Part shown: positions 24,101 to 33,915 of the stretch, one piece after another
How positions within the stretch are numbered: the stretch's first letter is position 1
Layout of the letters: each line of letters starts with the position of its first letter
From: Spisula solida
Lineage: Eukaryota > Mollusca > Bivalvia > Venerida > Mactridae
Direction of reading: 5' to 3'
DNA length: 64,000 bases
NCBI GenBank assembly: GCA_947247005.1
Contig: OX365956.1
Span: 16,698,089-16,762,088, forward strand
Notes under the pieces: generated by a model
Told to the model about the DNA's origin: nothing
The model's database searches: none
The model's input: the letters and a program-made list of their open reading frames with translations, nothing else
Program-made: the position numbers and the translations under genes

Positions 24101-25000
24101 TATTCTGATGATTAATAAATAATCTGTAAATAACTAACCTGTATGCGTTCGTTTGTGGATTTTCAAATTTTCACTTCTGGCAAACACCTTGCCACAGCCT
24201 GGAAAGGGACACGGGAATGGCTTCTCTCCTGTGTGGACTCGGATATGGTTGACGAGCTTGTACTTTGCCTTGAAGGGTCTCCCGTCCCTGGGACAATTCT
24301 GCCAGTAGCACGCGTGGTCAGTTTGTTCAGGTCCACCAACATGTTCCACGGTTATATGGGTAACTATCTCATGCATGGTTGTAAATGTCTTATTGCACGG
24401 TTTCTTGGGTTCAGGTTGATCTTTGTCCAGCCACAGGCACGTGTGTTCCTGCTTGATTGGGGGTCTCATGTATCTGAAGAAAGCTCCGGGGCCGGGGCCC
24501 ATGTGACTCATATGATTCATAGCGTTCATTGGGGTCATAGAATTAAAATGAGACTGGTGCGCAAAATGATCGGCTCGTGGTGTAGGCATCTGGTTGAAGT
24601 GGTCCCTAGAGTACATATCAGCCCCTGCGAGTCCTAATCTCATCTGACTGTTGAGCTGACTTCCGGGATGCGTGGTAGCGTCGTGAATACCGGGGAATAA
24701 CATGTGACTACTTCCGGTGTCGTGATGGCTGGTATGGTAACTTCCCGAGGATGGTATGAACATACTATTAGACTCATGACTCTGAAGTCCCATGTCTCGT
24801 CGTAGGAGATAATCTCGTGAGGCGTAACTGGAGAGATGAGAGGGTGGCACACCAACACTGTAGCCGTTAGTCTGTGGAACGTACTGATTCAACTGATTGT
24901 GAATACTACCCCCATCGGACATAGGATGCGGGGGACTCAGCTTCATGGCCCCGGGTGGTAGGTGAGGAGTATGTGGCGTATCCATGAAAGGGTTGATCAT
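5606..25000 (-). CDS. ZIC: ZIC family zinc-finger transcription factor, whole gene (join of 25000-24139 and 6141-5606)
   Basis: Nuclear C2H2 zinc-finger developmental regulator of the Zic/odd-paired family, known for roles in neural and mesodermal patterning. The spliced frame is 465 aa. In order it has an MINPF start, a ZOC-type motif (SRDYLLRRD, about residues 61-69), a ZF-NC stretch (MRPPIKQEH) and five C2H2 fingers. ZF1 and ZF2 (about 188-220 and 231-256) form the tandem CWCH2 unit. ZF3 is about 264-286, ZF4 294-316 and ZF5 324-346. An acidic segment (PEDYDSDDD) and a Ser/Thr/Pro-rich tail follow. The single intron splits a Gly codon (phase 1) between ZF3 and ZF4, the same place as the first intron of vertebrate ZIC genes. 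The second vertebrate coding intron is absent. The start at 25000 is the first ATG after an in-frame stop, with A at -3. Family assignment is essentially certain; which Zic paralogue it corresponds to is not assigned. Confidence 0.97.
6595..6920 (+). mobile_element. MITE with TTATGCCCCC-type ends and an internal GGACGGACGAAC minisatellite, copy 1
   Basis: Starts CAAGACTGCGTTCACTAAAC and ends GGGGGGCATAA, flanked by A-rich sequence on both sides. Near the left end is TTATGTCCCC, which is inverted relative to the right end. A terminal hairpin (TATGCCCCCC then AGGGGGGCATA) precedes the end. It is closely related over its length to 48853-49127. About 75 bp of GGACGGACGAAC-type tandem repeat at 6803-6875 is much longer than in the other copy. 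It lies in the ZIC intron about 450 bp from exon 2. No coding capacity, so non-autonomous. Confidence 0.85.
7130..7160 (+). repeat. T-run and (TTTG)n microsatellite
   Basis: A run of nine T followed by four or five TTTG/CTTG units. Simple-sequence slippage tract in the ZIC intron. Confidence 0.8.
8480..8860. promoter_or_regulatory. Candidate enhancer in the ZIC intron
   Basis: A stretch rich in recognisable factor-site cores: homeodomain-type TTAATTAATT (about 8627-8638) and AATTAATTAG, an E-box CACGTG (about 8729), a GATA-type AGATAAGA (about 8811-8818) and ATCAATCA. It lies in an otherwise bland intron. This is only motif clustering in AT-rich DNA, and conservation was not tested. Confidence 0.2.
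12950..13520. promoter_or_regulatory. Candidate cis-regulatory block in the ZIC intron
   Basis: A roughly 570-bp block with more balanced base composition than its surroundings, no open frame and no repeat character. It contains the nuclear-receptor composite site at 13046-13066, several CRE-like ACGTCA/TGACGT cores and GATAAG near 13390. Position inside the intron of a developmental regulator and TE-poor surroundings make an enhancer plausible. This is inference only. Confidence 0.25.
13046..13066 (+). promoter_or_regulatory. Composite nuclear-receptor-like site (DR1 plus inverted half-site)
   Basis: Reads CGGTCA-g-CGGTCA-aa-TGACCT. Two direct half-sites spaced by one base (DR1) are followed after two bases by an inverted TGACCT half-site. 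The half-site consensus AGGTCA is matched at five or six of six positions in each. Such arrangements bind RXR/HNF4/COUP-type receptors in other systems. Use here is unproven. Confidence 0.3.
13791..13805. promoter_or_regulatory. Everted nuclear-receptor half-site pair with extended FTZ-F1/ERR-type site
   Basis: TGACCTTGAAGGTCA: two perfect AGGTCA half-sites in everted orientation with three bases between. On the minus strand it gives TCAAGGTCA, the extended monomer site recognised by ERR/FTZ-F1 type receptors. It lies 730 bp from the composite site at 13046. A chance origin cannot be excluded. Confidence 0.3.
14521..14598 (+). repeat. Tandem duplication, 2 x 39 bp
   Basis: Two adjacent 39-bp units starting AGTAAAAAATGTTGAAT that differ at one base (ATAGATAG versus ATATATAG). 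A recent local duplication in the ZIC intron. Confidence 0.9.
14802..14860 (-). mobile_element. 3' tail of a non-LTR-type retroelement with ATT repeats (minus strand)
   Basis: On the minus strand it reads GTCAAATGAGTTTCCTCGTA, a short AT stretch, then ATT-type triplet repeats. The same 3' signature is on the plus strand at 27431-27480. A fixed end sequence followed by a (TTA)n tail is typical of short non-LTR retroelement insertions. No coding part is visible, so this is a 5'-truncated remnant. Confidence 0.55.
17109..17132 (+). promoter_or_regulatory. ETS-type and YY1-type motif pair (weak)
   Basis: ACCGGAAGTG (ETS core) is followed six bases later by ACATGGCGTC, similar to the YY1 core overlapping an ATG. 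This pairing is common at housekeeping promoters. The ATG here opens only a 7-codon frame (MASIKTC, then stop) and no gene follows, so this is probably fortuitous or a remnant. Confidence 0.15.
24139..25000 (-). CDS. ZIC: ZIC exon 1: N-terminus through zinc finger 3
   Basis: 862 nt: 287 codons plus the first base of a Gly codon. It encodes the ZOC-type motif, a His/Ser/Met-rich region (many HxxH and MNxMxHM runs), the ZF-NC box and fingers 1-3, ending KRTHT. The donor reads ACAG|GTTAGT on the minus strand at 24139/24138. Read-through into the intron hits a stop at once, which confirms the boundary. A GTG six bases upstream of the ATG would extend the frame by two codons but is not needed. A long antisense frame overlies this exon and is judged a shadow. 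Confidence 0.96.
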
Positions 25001-25760
25001 TGTCACTGGTATAAATTAGGGGCTAACACAACCCCTGTATTACAATCCAAAGTTTTATAAATAACACTGTCCACACGGTTTAGCACTTAGTGCAAAAAGA
25101 TACTCAAATTGTTTTAACACATTCACAAAAAAGTAAAATTTTAAGTCAATGTTAAAAATCCGTTTTTCACAGTCTTACACTTCCAACGTAGGTGAATTAC
25201 TTGATTACACAAGTCAGAAATCTCCTCCGAGGAGAACCAACATCTTATGCTGTAACACTCAGTAGAAACTCAGTTGGTAAACCCGTGCTATCATAACATC
25301 ATGCAGGGCTAGATGGCTTAAGCACCTCCGATCGTTGTCGTATATTCAGCGAGAAAACGTCAAATACTATGTAGATGCGCTGCGGTCGCTGTTTTTTCAG
25401 TACAATGATAAAGTTCTTTCAACACATTTAATAAACTTGAAACATTTTAATTCACTCCCTTCTCAGCGGTATGCAACTTTTGAACAGTTTTGAGTCAGTT
25501 AAACTTCTGTATTTTTGAAACATAAACAGTTCGATAGTTAATTTTCGCAGTAGGTTGTCGAACTTTAGAGTACTCGCATAATCGCGAGACGTCCCCCTAC
25601 TGCGCACGGATTGGCTCGCGGCTATATGATTGACATTTGATCAATAAGCAAACACTCCGGGGAGTGTTTCATTCGCCGCGTGATCTAAAGTGGGCGGAGT
25701 CTAATCTCTGATTGGTGTATCACTCCGCGAGCTGAATTGGAAAGAAGGCTGGCCTTGTCT
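25001..25760 (-). promoter_or_regulatory. ZIC 5' UTR and probable promoter
   Basis: Sequence upstream of the ZIC start codon. A TATAAAA on the minus strand (25059-25053) lies about 55 bp before the ATG. Further upstream is a CpG-richer block (25556-25760). It holds a GGGCGG box (25692-25697), minus-strand CCAAT boxes at 25614-25610, 25715-25711 and 25740-25736, and a palindrome with 9-bp arms (AAACACTCC/GGAGTGTTT, 25650-25669). The CCAAT orientation fits the gene. The exact start site, and whether the TATA or the CpG block is the core promoter, cannot be settled from sequence. Confidence 0.5.
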
Positions 25761-27340
25761 AGAAGCTGAAATCGAGGATTCGGTAGCTTAATTTTATCAA
25801 ATCGAGAAAAATAAGGGAGAATATCTCTCTGCAAACATTGCCAGTGAATAGAGAAACAGCCTTTCACTTTTCCGATTCAGTCAAACCTAAAACAATACTG
25901 TATTCACATCACATTACAAAGATAAAACGTAACTTTGCACGCTGTTGCTAAAATGATACTTGCCGCGTATTTTGTAGTAAATTAAATGTCGGATTGATAA
26001 TACTATGATTTAAGGTAATTTTTCAGGGGTTGTGTGTATTAAATGGGATATTTTCCTAGTTTTACTTAAACTCGAAATTTGATAATACACATATAATTAC
26101 TTTAAAATTACAACTGTGCGTTTTTCATGTCATTTTATTCCGATTACACTAATAATACAATGATAAAAAATATGAGTTTGCGTATTTTATCATTATTATT
26201 TAAACAGGTTCATTCTTTTTTCTAAATTGAAAACATCTTGATTAAAAATATTTTATTAATAACTTTCACATATTTCTGGAGTATTAATAACGTATCACTG
26301 TAGTTTGATATCTAGTGTCTTTTATTTCATTTTTGAAAATACAATGATTATAACTAAATTCCGCATAGAAATTATGATTTGCAAAAGAAATGATTTATTA
26401 GACAATCAAGTTGAAATGACGTTACATATTATATATTTTTGTAGTAAGATGTAATATCAATGCACCTTTTTGAATAGTATCTCATGTATATAATAATTGA
26501 TGATATTTTTTTTTATTATACTATATATAATAAAGTATACATTGTGTCATTCAAAATAAAATAAATAATTGAAATTGATATCATGTAATAAATTGCAGCT
26601 CTCATGGCATAATTATAAGCCAGGCTAGACGAGGACACTATATTACAAATTAACGATTGAAACAATATTACATATGTTACTTGTTAGTCAATACCCTAAA
26701 TAACAGCAACAACAAATAGGGCCATCTTTAATTATTGCATAGTACATTAAACTATGTTATACGTATACATGTATGATGGCCAGTATCATTCCTCTCGCTA
26801 ATAAATAATTTCCACAATGTTTTTTTTGTACAATCTATGACAAAAAATAAAAAAGGACCTGACTTTTCTCTCATACCCTTGTGGTGTTGGATAACATCAG
26901 GAATGAGGTGTCGAAAGTGAGTAATCTAATTAAGAACTTTTTCACAGTCCGCCAAAAATAAATTAGAACAAAAAAAGAGTTCGGCATTTCTTTAGCATAT
27001 CTTTTTCAGATACGGACGAAATTCCCGAAGAATAAGTTTTATAGTTTATATGCCCTATTCTTGCTTTTTACGTTCAAAGAAATTCAATGCTTCGAAAAAA
27101 GTTAGGTCAAATTGAGTCACTCAGTGTTTTCAAATGATACCACGTGTATGAACTTCAAGGAATTGTTGAAACTTGACGTTTTGCTGATCGAGTAATTTCA
27201 CTTGTGGTTTTCTGTTCACTATATTTAAGAATGGTCACATAATAATGTTTATGATATTTAATATGATTGTTACTGTATATATGTGAATGAGACTCAAATA
27301 AAGAATATATATACATTATTGTGGACGTCATATGGGCCAA
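25761..27340. other. Intergenic, AT-rich, nothing recognised
   Basis: Strongly AT-rich with many TA and T/A runs (for example 26500-26530). Only short frames, none recognisable, and no clear repeat boundaries. Confidence 0.5.
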
Positions 27341-27480
27341 ATTGCCATTATGCTTTTTTCATTTGTACTAGTGTTCTTGTTCAACTGTTTATTGTTGAGG
27401 ATCTTATGGAAGATTGCCATTTAATTTAATTGTCAAATGAGTTTCCTCGTAAATAAAGTCTTTATTATTATTATTATTAT
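27341..27480 (+). mobile_element. 3' end of a non-LTR-type retroelement with (ATT)n tail
   Basis: Ends GTTTCCTCGTAAATAAAGTC followed by TTTATTATTATTATTATTAT. The terminal 20-30 bases match, inverted, the remnant at 14802-14860. Upstream text (TGTTGAGGATCTTATGGAAG) is likely element body. No reverse transcriptase frame is visible. Confidence 0.5.
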
Positions 27481-28067
27481 GTTGATACGTAAATATAATA
27501 TGTTGAATACTTATTCAAATATAAGAATCTTGAGTTTTATTAGAAGAATGTGCATCATCCCCAACATCTCATGTTACAAGTCGTATATAAGATTATTTCA
27601 CTATCTGAATTTTGATTTAATTTGAATTGATCAGATCTTTGGATCGTCTCATACTTTTTGGAAATCTGAATTTATTTTATAGGACTCATATATTCTGATT
27701 TTCTAACTATTCCTGAAGAAAACTGAAAAAAATGCGGAAAGTTGAATACGAGCAAGAGTTTGTTTGATCATACTATTTCCTGACCCGTAGTCACAGGTTT
27801 GGCATTTTTCAGACTTGTGTCTGATTTCAGGTTTTTGGATCCTGAATTTTCCTTCTTGTTTATATTGACAAGTAGAGTTTCAGGCTTTAAACAGTGATTT
27901 TCAGGCTTGAGATTAATTGCTAATTACCAGACTGGACTAGTCAATACTGGAGAAATTTTCGAAATAATATTTTGCTTTTACATGCAGATGTGCTGTTGTG
28001 AAATACTGTTTAAAAGTTGCATAGATCTACCAAGTGTTACAGAGGTAGCTAAGTCAATATGCTCCAA
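27481..28067. other. Intergenic, nothing recognised
   Basis: AT-rich sequence between a retroelement tail and the 28 kb inverted-repeat structure. No gene or repeat boundary could be placed. Confidence 0.4.
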
Positions 28068-28332
28068 TTTCCTGTATTTGACAGAACTATGCAAATATTG
28101 AATAAACTGAAACAGTATACTAGTATGCGACAAAATGTCTTACATGCAGACGTGGGCCATATGAACGTCGTACATGTAAGGAAGTATATGCTTATAAGTG
28201 ACTTAGCACCATGTGTCCAGTTATCTAAATAATGCAGTGTCCACTTCAAATTGACATATATCATCTACCAGGCGAATCTCTGGCCATCTCTGATTGCCAG
28301 TTAAGATCTAAACAAATATTTGTTAAATACGG
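28068..28332 (+). repeat. Left arm of the 28-32.8 kb inverted repeat
   Basis: About 265 bp, diverged from the right arm by substitutions and small indels. The clearest part is 28170-28325, containing CTTATAAGTGACTTAGCACC and CATGTGTCCAGTTATCTAAA. Confidence 0.75.
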
Positions 28333-28667
28333 TATTTTGGAATGTATGACTATCATTGCCATCCACGTGGGGCGCGCAATCTAATACCTATACAGTTGGC
28401 CGAGAAATGATTGTTTATTTTTGTAGTCTAATCCAACAAATTATTGGTGTCCGTAAATCCGCGATAAATATTTTATTTGCGAGAATAATCGGTGTTCTAA
28501 TTCCCTGACTGTCAACAATATGTCAACTATATCTACAGACATTATCCCGACAATGTGTTACATTTGATACGAAAGACGTTGATTAAAAATATCCCTTCGC
28601 AAACGTATATACAGGCGGTGGGTTTGTTTAAATAAAAGCGATGACTTTTTCTGTTCTTTTAAAATAA

Positions 28668-28739
28668 TTATGATACTTCATATTAAAGTATTATGATACT
28701 TCATTTTAAAGTTTTATGATACTTCATTTTAAAGTATTA
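28668..28739 (+). repeat. 23-bp tandem repeat, 3 copies
   Basis: TTATGATACTTCATTTTAAAG-type units begin at 28668, 28691 and 28714, nearly identical. Local minisatellite. Confidence 0.85.
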
Positions 28740-28860
28740 TGCTATATTTTCGGTACAATAGGCCTACACTATTGTAGGTTAATAATATTTTTTATGGCAA
28801 ATGCTACGATATTTTGTTATTTGTAAATATTGAATGCGGCTGACCATTTTTGACAAACTA

Positions 28861-29042
28861 GAAGTCATCAACCATACATAACTCAGTTTTCAAACTTTTT
28901 ATTGAAGAAAATCCTTTAGAGCAGATATAATTGACCATAACTTTGCCATTTCTTGAGATATTTTCATCAAATAACTTTTATTTTGGTCAGAAAGCATAGC
29001 TCTTCAAGGAATTCCGGATAAATCCGGAAAATTGACACCCCG
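28861..29042 (+). repeat. GGTCCTAC-family MITE, 3' part
   Basis: Aligns with 47715-47907: shared ACTCAGTTTT, TTGAAGAAAATCC, GAGCAGAT, CATTTCTTGAGATATTTT and CTTTTATTTTGGTCAGAA, ending ATTGACACCCC. The 5' part with the GGTCCTAC end is missing. No coding capacity. Confidence 0.65.
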
Positions 29043-29344
29043 GTTATTAGGCCTTACTGATGAACATGACGGCTTACTTTTGCGTATTTCGTTTATGTCG
29101 CGAACTCAGTTTGCTACATGCGCCGGAAAATAAGTTATATTTTTGCCATATTGGTTGCCTTTTCATGCTTTTTCACCGTTGTTCTGTTGTTAAAAATATA
29201 CTTTGAATGTTTTTTAGTCCTACTGGTCAACAGTATTTCACTCATATGATAATGAGGTTACCTAGTCAACCCAACTTTGCAGGGCGACAAGCCAGGGAGA
29301 TATAAACGTACCATTTTTTGACGACTTTTGTATGTGATAGTCTG

Positions 29345-29430
29345 TGATTGAACCCGAGTCCTCTCGTTCTCGATGTGGATGCTGAGGTCTCAGTACCAGA
29401 TATAACCGAGCTTACTAACTCACTCCAGCA
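29345..29430 (-). repeat. Possible tRNA-derived SINE remnant
   Basis: The minus strand contains a degenerate B-box-like GGGTTCAATCAC and upstream text loosely like a tRNA head. No clear A box or tail, hence low confidence. Confidence 0.2.
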
Positions 29431-29484
29431 GTAGTCTATGAACGGTAGAAATTCAATGCTTCCAATTAACTAATTATAAACACC

Positions 29485-29580
29485 ATGTAAGGAAGTATAG
29501 GCTTATAAGTGACTCAAGAACATGTGTCCAGTTATCTAAATTATACAGTGTCCACTTCAAATTGACTTATATAATTTATC
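29485..29580 (+). repeat. Third partial copy of the 28 kb arm sequence
   Basis: Direct copy of 28176-28270, with ATGTAAGGAAGTATAGGCTT and TGTCCACTTCAAATTGACTT, lying between the two inverted arms. Confidence 0.75.
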
Positions 29581-29742
29581 AAGGGGATTTTGTCCATTTT
29601 TTTCAAAAAGACACGAAGAGGATTTTGGTCGGAGGGGATTTTGGTACCAGGCAAATCCTTAGTCATCGTTGTTGATTACCCATCATAGATCAAACCACCA
29701 TTCATACATGTTTCTTAGTACATACTTTTTGACTGTAAATGT

Positions 29743-29830
29743 CATTCTCGATCACCAGAGTATTCTTCACCTGTGAGTCTGGGAACTTGACTAATCACTG
29801 ATGTATGAGGATGGTTAATGTATACAACTC
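29743..29830 (-). repeat. Fragment related to the CTAGGTCACAC element at 40.6 kb
   Basis: About 75 bp match 40678-40765: CATTCTCG, AGTATTCTTC and then GTCTGGGAACTTGACTAA with CACTGATGTATGAGGATG. Isolated fragment without the element's ends. Confidence 0.5.
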
Positions 29831-30032
29831 GTACATACAAATTGTACATGCGATAGAAAACCAAAAATATGTATATGCAATATGTGGTCATAGGTGGCCG
29901 CATATTTTTCTTTCACAACAATACGTACATTTGTATTATAAAACTAACGACCAATTCAATAAGAAGGATAGTGTCCAATGTTTTAGTTGTAATTCATTAT
30001 TGTTGTAATGAAGAGTTATTGTAAGCGTGAAC

Positions 30033-30211
30033 AGTAACACTCGCCTTAAGACCACCTCTATAATAAGACCATAAACATTAATTTTAAGAACGCAATTTCC
30101 CTGTCAGTTGTCTCTGTTTTGCCTTTTGTCTAACCCGATTGAAAAGACCAATTCGATAATAAGACCAGATTTCGAGGTCCGAACGGTGGTCTCAATAGTG
30201 AGGTTCTACTA
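30033..30211 (+). mobile_element. Diverged pogo/Tigger-like MITE
   Basis: The ends are imperfectly inverted: left CAGTAACACTCGCCTTAAGA and the reverse complement of the right GTAGAACCTCACTATTGAGA. Internal TAATAAGACC motifs occur near both ends. It resembles the CAGTARAACCTCG-ended element at 57388. Age and divergence make the boundaries approximate. Confidence 0.45.
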
Positions 30212-30791
30212 TACATGCTCCGGTATTGACTACTTAGAACAAGTGACATGGGCATAAGTTTTGAACAAATCAAATAAAGGATACGGAATTCGTTGTGATT
30301 AATTTTCTGATTGGTGCGTGTTTTTTCATCGTGCATACAGGCACGTTTACTTAACACTTATGATTAGTTTGTCGCGAAACAATGCACACGACACGCAATG
30401 TCTGAACTTTGTGGTCTTAGATTTAAGATTTCTCATCTGTGAGTTAAAAATGTAAGCCTACTTTGATGACAGCAACCAATAAGATCGCTGTAGGCCGGGA
30501 GATATGCTTTAGTACTTCAGGAATAAAAAATATATAGATATAATAATGAAATCTGACGGATGTTGTCGAAAACTAATTTAAATCTGTGTGTGTTGTTCTG
30601 TTTTGATGTATTCTATGTACGTATATAGCTTGTGACTTCAACAGTAATTAAAGTTATCACATTCTTAATTCAAATGCTTTGACAATACCGGTGTCACGCG
30701 CGGAATCAATAATGTCTCATCTTATTCAGAGAACAATATACAAAATAAATGATTGTGGTATACATTTATACTCAGGGAATAATCATTCCAA

Positions 30792-31020
30792 CAGGGTCCT
30801 ACTGAGGCAAAATGCCAAAACCCGAAAATGAGTTGCAAGTCTGTTTCAGGTACCATTAGCAAACATCCTTACACCAAAATTCAGTTCAAACATTTTGATA
30901 TTGTTAAAATTCATGTTTTGAAATTTCAAATGACCATAACTTTGTCATATCTTTGAGGTCTTAAAGACTTTCATCAAATAGCTTTTATTTTCGGCAGAAA
31001 TGTCCACTTTATCTGCTTTG
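30792..31020 (+). repeat. GGTCCTAC-family MITE, partial
   Basis: Starts CAGGGTCCTACTGAGGCAAA, with CAAGTCTGTTTCAGGTACCA and AAATGACCATAACTTTGTCA further in. Matches the copies at 48768 and 50490 at the 5' side and 28861 at the 3' side. The 3' end is lost. Confidence 0.7.
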
Positions 31021-32234
31021 TAGATTTCTATTTAAAAAGCAATTTGAAATTATTATATATAGGTTTATTAGGATATTTATATAAATTTCATCGACAATTT
31101 GTATCAATTAAAATTAAAATATATATATACAATTTAAAATTAAATTGCATCTTGTATATTTTTCAACTACACAAATCGTAAATTGGCATCTTATTACAGT
31201 ATCTAATATATTAATTATGTCTATGACATTGTATATTGTATATTGAAGAACAATGTTAATCAGGAAGTCGAGACCACATTCTGTATAATAATTCTGAAAG
31301 TATTCTATAGTCTACTTAATCTGTTAATTAGGGGCCATGGTCTCGATTTTATGCTAATCATGTCAGATAGGAAGTTGGACCCCTAATCAATTAAACGTGC
31401 CATCAACTGCAACAGTAGCATATACAGTGTGACACGTGGTCCCTTTATTTGTTATCTACTGTATATTAAGGGTCCATCTCACGCTATGGTGTCAATCGCA
31501 AGTGGACCCCTTTAAATGAATTCAAGATGGTAGCAGACGAGTGACAGGTTACATAATATCCGCTACTGTTGAATATACAAGTAGACATATAGACATTCTC
31601 TAGGAATCTAACACGTCTCGTGGTACTTGCACCCATCCCCCCAAAAAAAGATTTTTGACATGTTATTAATATTTCATAATTTCACATAATATTAAATCAT
31701 TCAATGGCAGCAATCAACGTTTTGACAAATTAATACTTTTTTAAAAAGTTTATATAATATTATATTTTGCAATTATAGAATATGATCTGGCCCCAATATC
31801 CCGAAGCATCTTAAGTAGAAATCTCAAATCAAATTGAGATATTACTCAAATCAGAGCCTTAATTTGAGATAAATCTTAAGTACGAACTCGTAAAATGTTA
31901 CTGTAAAAAAAACTCGGATAATGTTATCTGATGCCTATTTCTAGTACATCCGCTCATGTACATTATAATAAAGACACATAACAACATTTGAGATGAGATC
32001 TAGCTCAGATTGAGATGCATCGGGACATTGGGTCCAGTTGCTCAAATATAAGAGTCCCTAAATATTATGTTGATAATCTCAAAGACTACTCGGAATATAT
32101 GATCTTTGATTATATAACAAGTAATATTTATTATATAAAAAAATATTATACCAAGTTAACCAATATTTGTCATATCAAAATGTAAGATTTTGAAATAATG
32201 AGCGGACTATTTTAAAATGTTTGGTCATTTTTTT

Positions 32235-32420
32235 CAGGGTCCTACAATTCTGGAATAATGCAGATCTGCTGCACAAGAAAGAATGAACTTTTCTACAGAA
32301 ACTAAAAGTTATTTGATGAAATAGTTCACAGTATCAACAAAGTTATGGTCATTTGAAGTTTTTAAAGCTGAATTTAACAATATAACAATGTTTGAAACAG
32401 TTTTTCCGCGTAGGAATGTG
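32235..32420 (-). repeat. GGTCCTAC-family MITE, reverse orientation
   Basis: On the minus strand it contains AATGACCATAACTTTGTTGA and TCATCAAATAACTTTTAG and ends ATTCCAGAATTGTAGGACCC. It gives the best view of the element's 3' terminus, which inverts the 5' GGGTCCTAC end. Confidence 0.65.
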
Positions 32421-32510
32421 TACAAAATGCGCTCGAAACATGCATTTGTATGGCCCAAATCTTTGATTTGGACAAAAAAGTCTTCTCTCGAAAAATTGTT
32501 ACATATCGTT

Positions 32511-32769
32511 CCGTGTTGAACAAATATTTGTTTAGATCTTAACTGGTAAATATAGATAGCCAGGGATTTGCCTGTAGATGATATATGTCAATTTGAAGTG
32601 GACACTTTATTATTTAGATAACCGGACACATGGTGTTAAATCACTTATAAGCCTACACTTCCTTTCATATGGCGCACGCCTGCATGCATATGTAAAATAT
32701 TCTTTCGTATATTTCAGTTTATTCCATATTTAGTTTTTCATATTTAAAAGTTCTGTACAATACAGGAAA
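32511..32769 (-). repeat. Right arm of the 28-32.8 kb inverted repeat
   Basis: Inverted relative to 28068-28332 over its full length (see the 4.7 kb entry). Ends at TACAGGAAAC. Confidence 0.75.
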
Positions 32770-33915
32770 CATAAGCATGATTATTTCTCAAGTGAATAGC
32801 AATTTAGCTGCCACAGTTACGCTGGATATAAGACATTTACATTATTTGGTATATTTGATGTAGCCAAAACATGTAGTAGATAACAATATTATATTATGGT
32901 ATGACCATGTACACACATAATCATTTCATGTTTATAGTATGAGACTCTTATAGCACAGTGTATAATAAACTAGTCAACTTCCGGTTATCGCAATAAGGAG
33001 TACACGTTGAATTGTATAGTCTTGCAATAAGTCATACAGTGATATCATATCATCGGATGTTTCAATCACAAAAAGTCATACAAGTTGAAGTGTATAGTAT
33101 CCCAATAAGTTGTACAGTGATTTGGTTAATACGCGGTGTTATAGTACACGTGTCTTATAAATTATTGATGTTATCAAATAAAATATGTAGTCCAGTTTTT
33201 GGCCTTATTTTGTTACATAACAGGAATATTAGATACGAGTATATATTATTGTTTATTTATGTCTCATCCACATTTACAATTATACAAACATCATTATATA
33301 CAAACAAATAAAAGATGTGGTCATTCTGACTAGAATTATAAGAGACTAGTAACATATTCATATACTCATAAAAAACAACTATTTTACAACAAAAATTGAA
33401 AACTATCTAAAAAGTCCTAAGTTTAAAATTGTATTAAGTATGAGTAAGAAACATAAAAGTATATCTACACAAATATCTTAACAAAACTTTGAATTATTAG
33501 TCTAGCAACTATGGACTGATTACATAGATTTCTTAAAGCATACATGAAGTATTACAGTTAATTACAGTTAACATTTAAAACATTATATAGGTATTAAAAA
33601 AAAACTTTAAAAACACATTATCATTTGTATAAAAAGTCATTTCTAGTTTTTAAAATCATAAAACAGGTTTTGGCACTTATTTTGATCATATTCACATTAG
33701 ACAGTACAAATATTAACTTATCGTGGTCACTAAGATTCCAGTAATTGACATTTACCTCACATGCCTTAAAATATATGTTGTTACCATTAACGTGTGATAT
33801 TACCTATATAGACAATGCAAAATAACTTTATAATATATTTGTGGCTAGATCATCTAGAACAGAACAGAACAGAACAGAGCATCTTCATTTAGACTTGTAC
33901 AACGAACATCGTCTT
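32770..33915. other. Intergenic, nothing recognised
   Basis: AT-rich, with a short direct near-repeat near 33000-33120 (TGTATAGT...CAATAAGT.GTACAGTGAT occurs twice) and a small (GAACA)n run at about 33859-33878. The 99-codon frame at 33012-33311 has no recognisable feature. Confidence 0.45.

Larger units (their letters stand above)
6142..24138 (-). other. ZIC intron, about 18 kb, poor in mobile elements
   Basis: A single intron between ZF3 and ZF4. Apart from one MITE close to exon 2 (6595-6920), a retrotransposon-like tail (14802-14860), a 39-bp duplication and a microsatellite, I see almost no recognisable repeats. That contrasts strongly with 28-62 kb. Open frames inside it are short and unrecognised. 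The longest were inspected: 13657-13890, 15176-15451, 17603-17935 and 16845-17045. Stretches near 8.5-8.9 kb and 12.95-13.5 kb are less AT-biased and motif-rich, so they are candidate enhancers. Confidence 0.85.
28068..32769. mobile_element. 4.7 kb segment bounded by about 260-bp inverted repeats
   Basis: Left arm 28068-28332 and right arm 32511-32769 are inverted copies. Shared blocks include TTTCCTGTATT, GGAAGTGTAGGCTTATAAGT, GTGTCCACTTCAAATTGACA and GATCTAAACAAATATTTGTT. A third, partial copy sits inside at 29485-29580. The interior holds other MITE fragments (28861-29042, 30033-30211, 30792-31020, 32235-32420) and no recognisable transposase. It may be one old element filled with later insertions, or two oppositely inserted copies of a smaller repeat; the sequence does not decide. 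Confidence 0.6.

Noticed and set aside
24143..24637. 164-codon plus-strand open frame
   Set aside because: Lies wholly antisense to ZIC exon 1 and has no recognisable domain. Long antisense frames are expected opposite constrained coding sequence.
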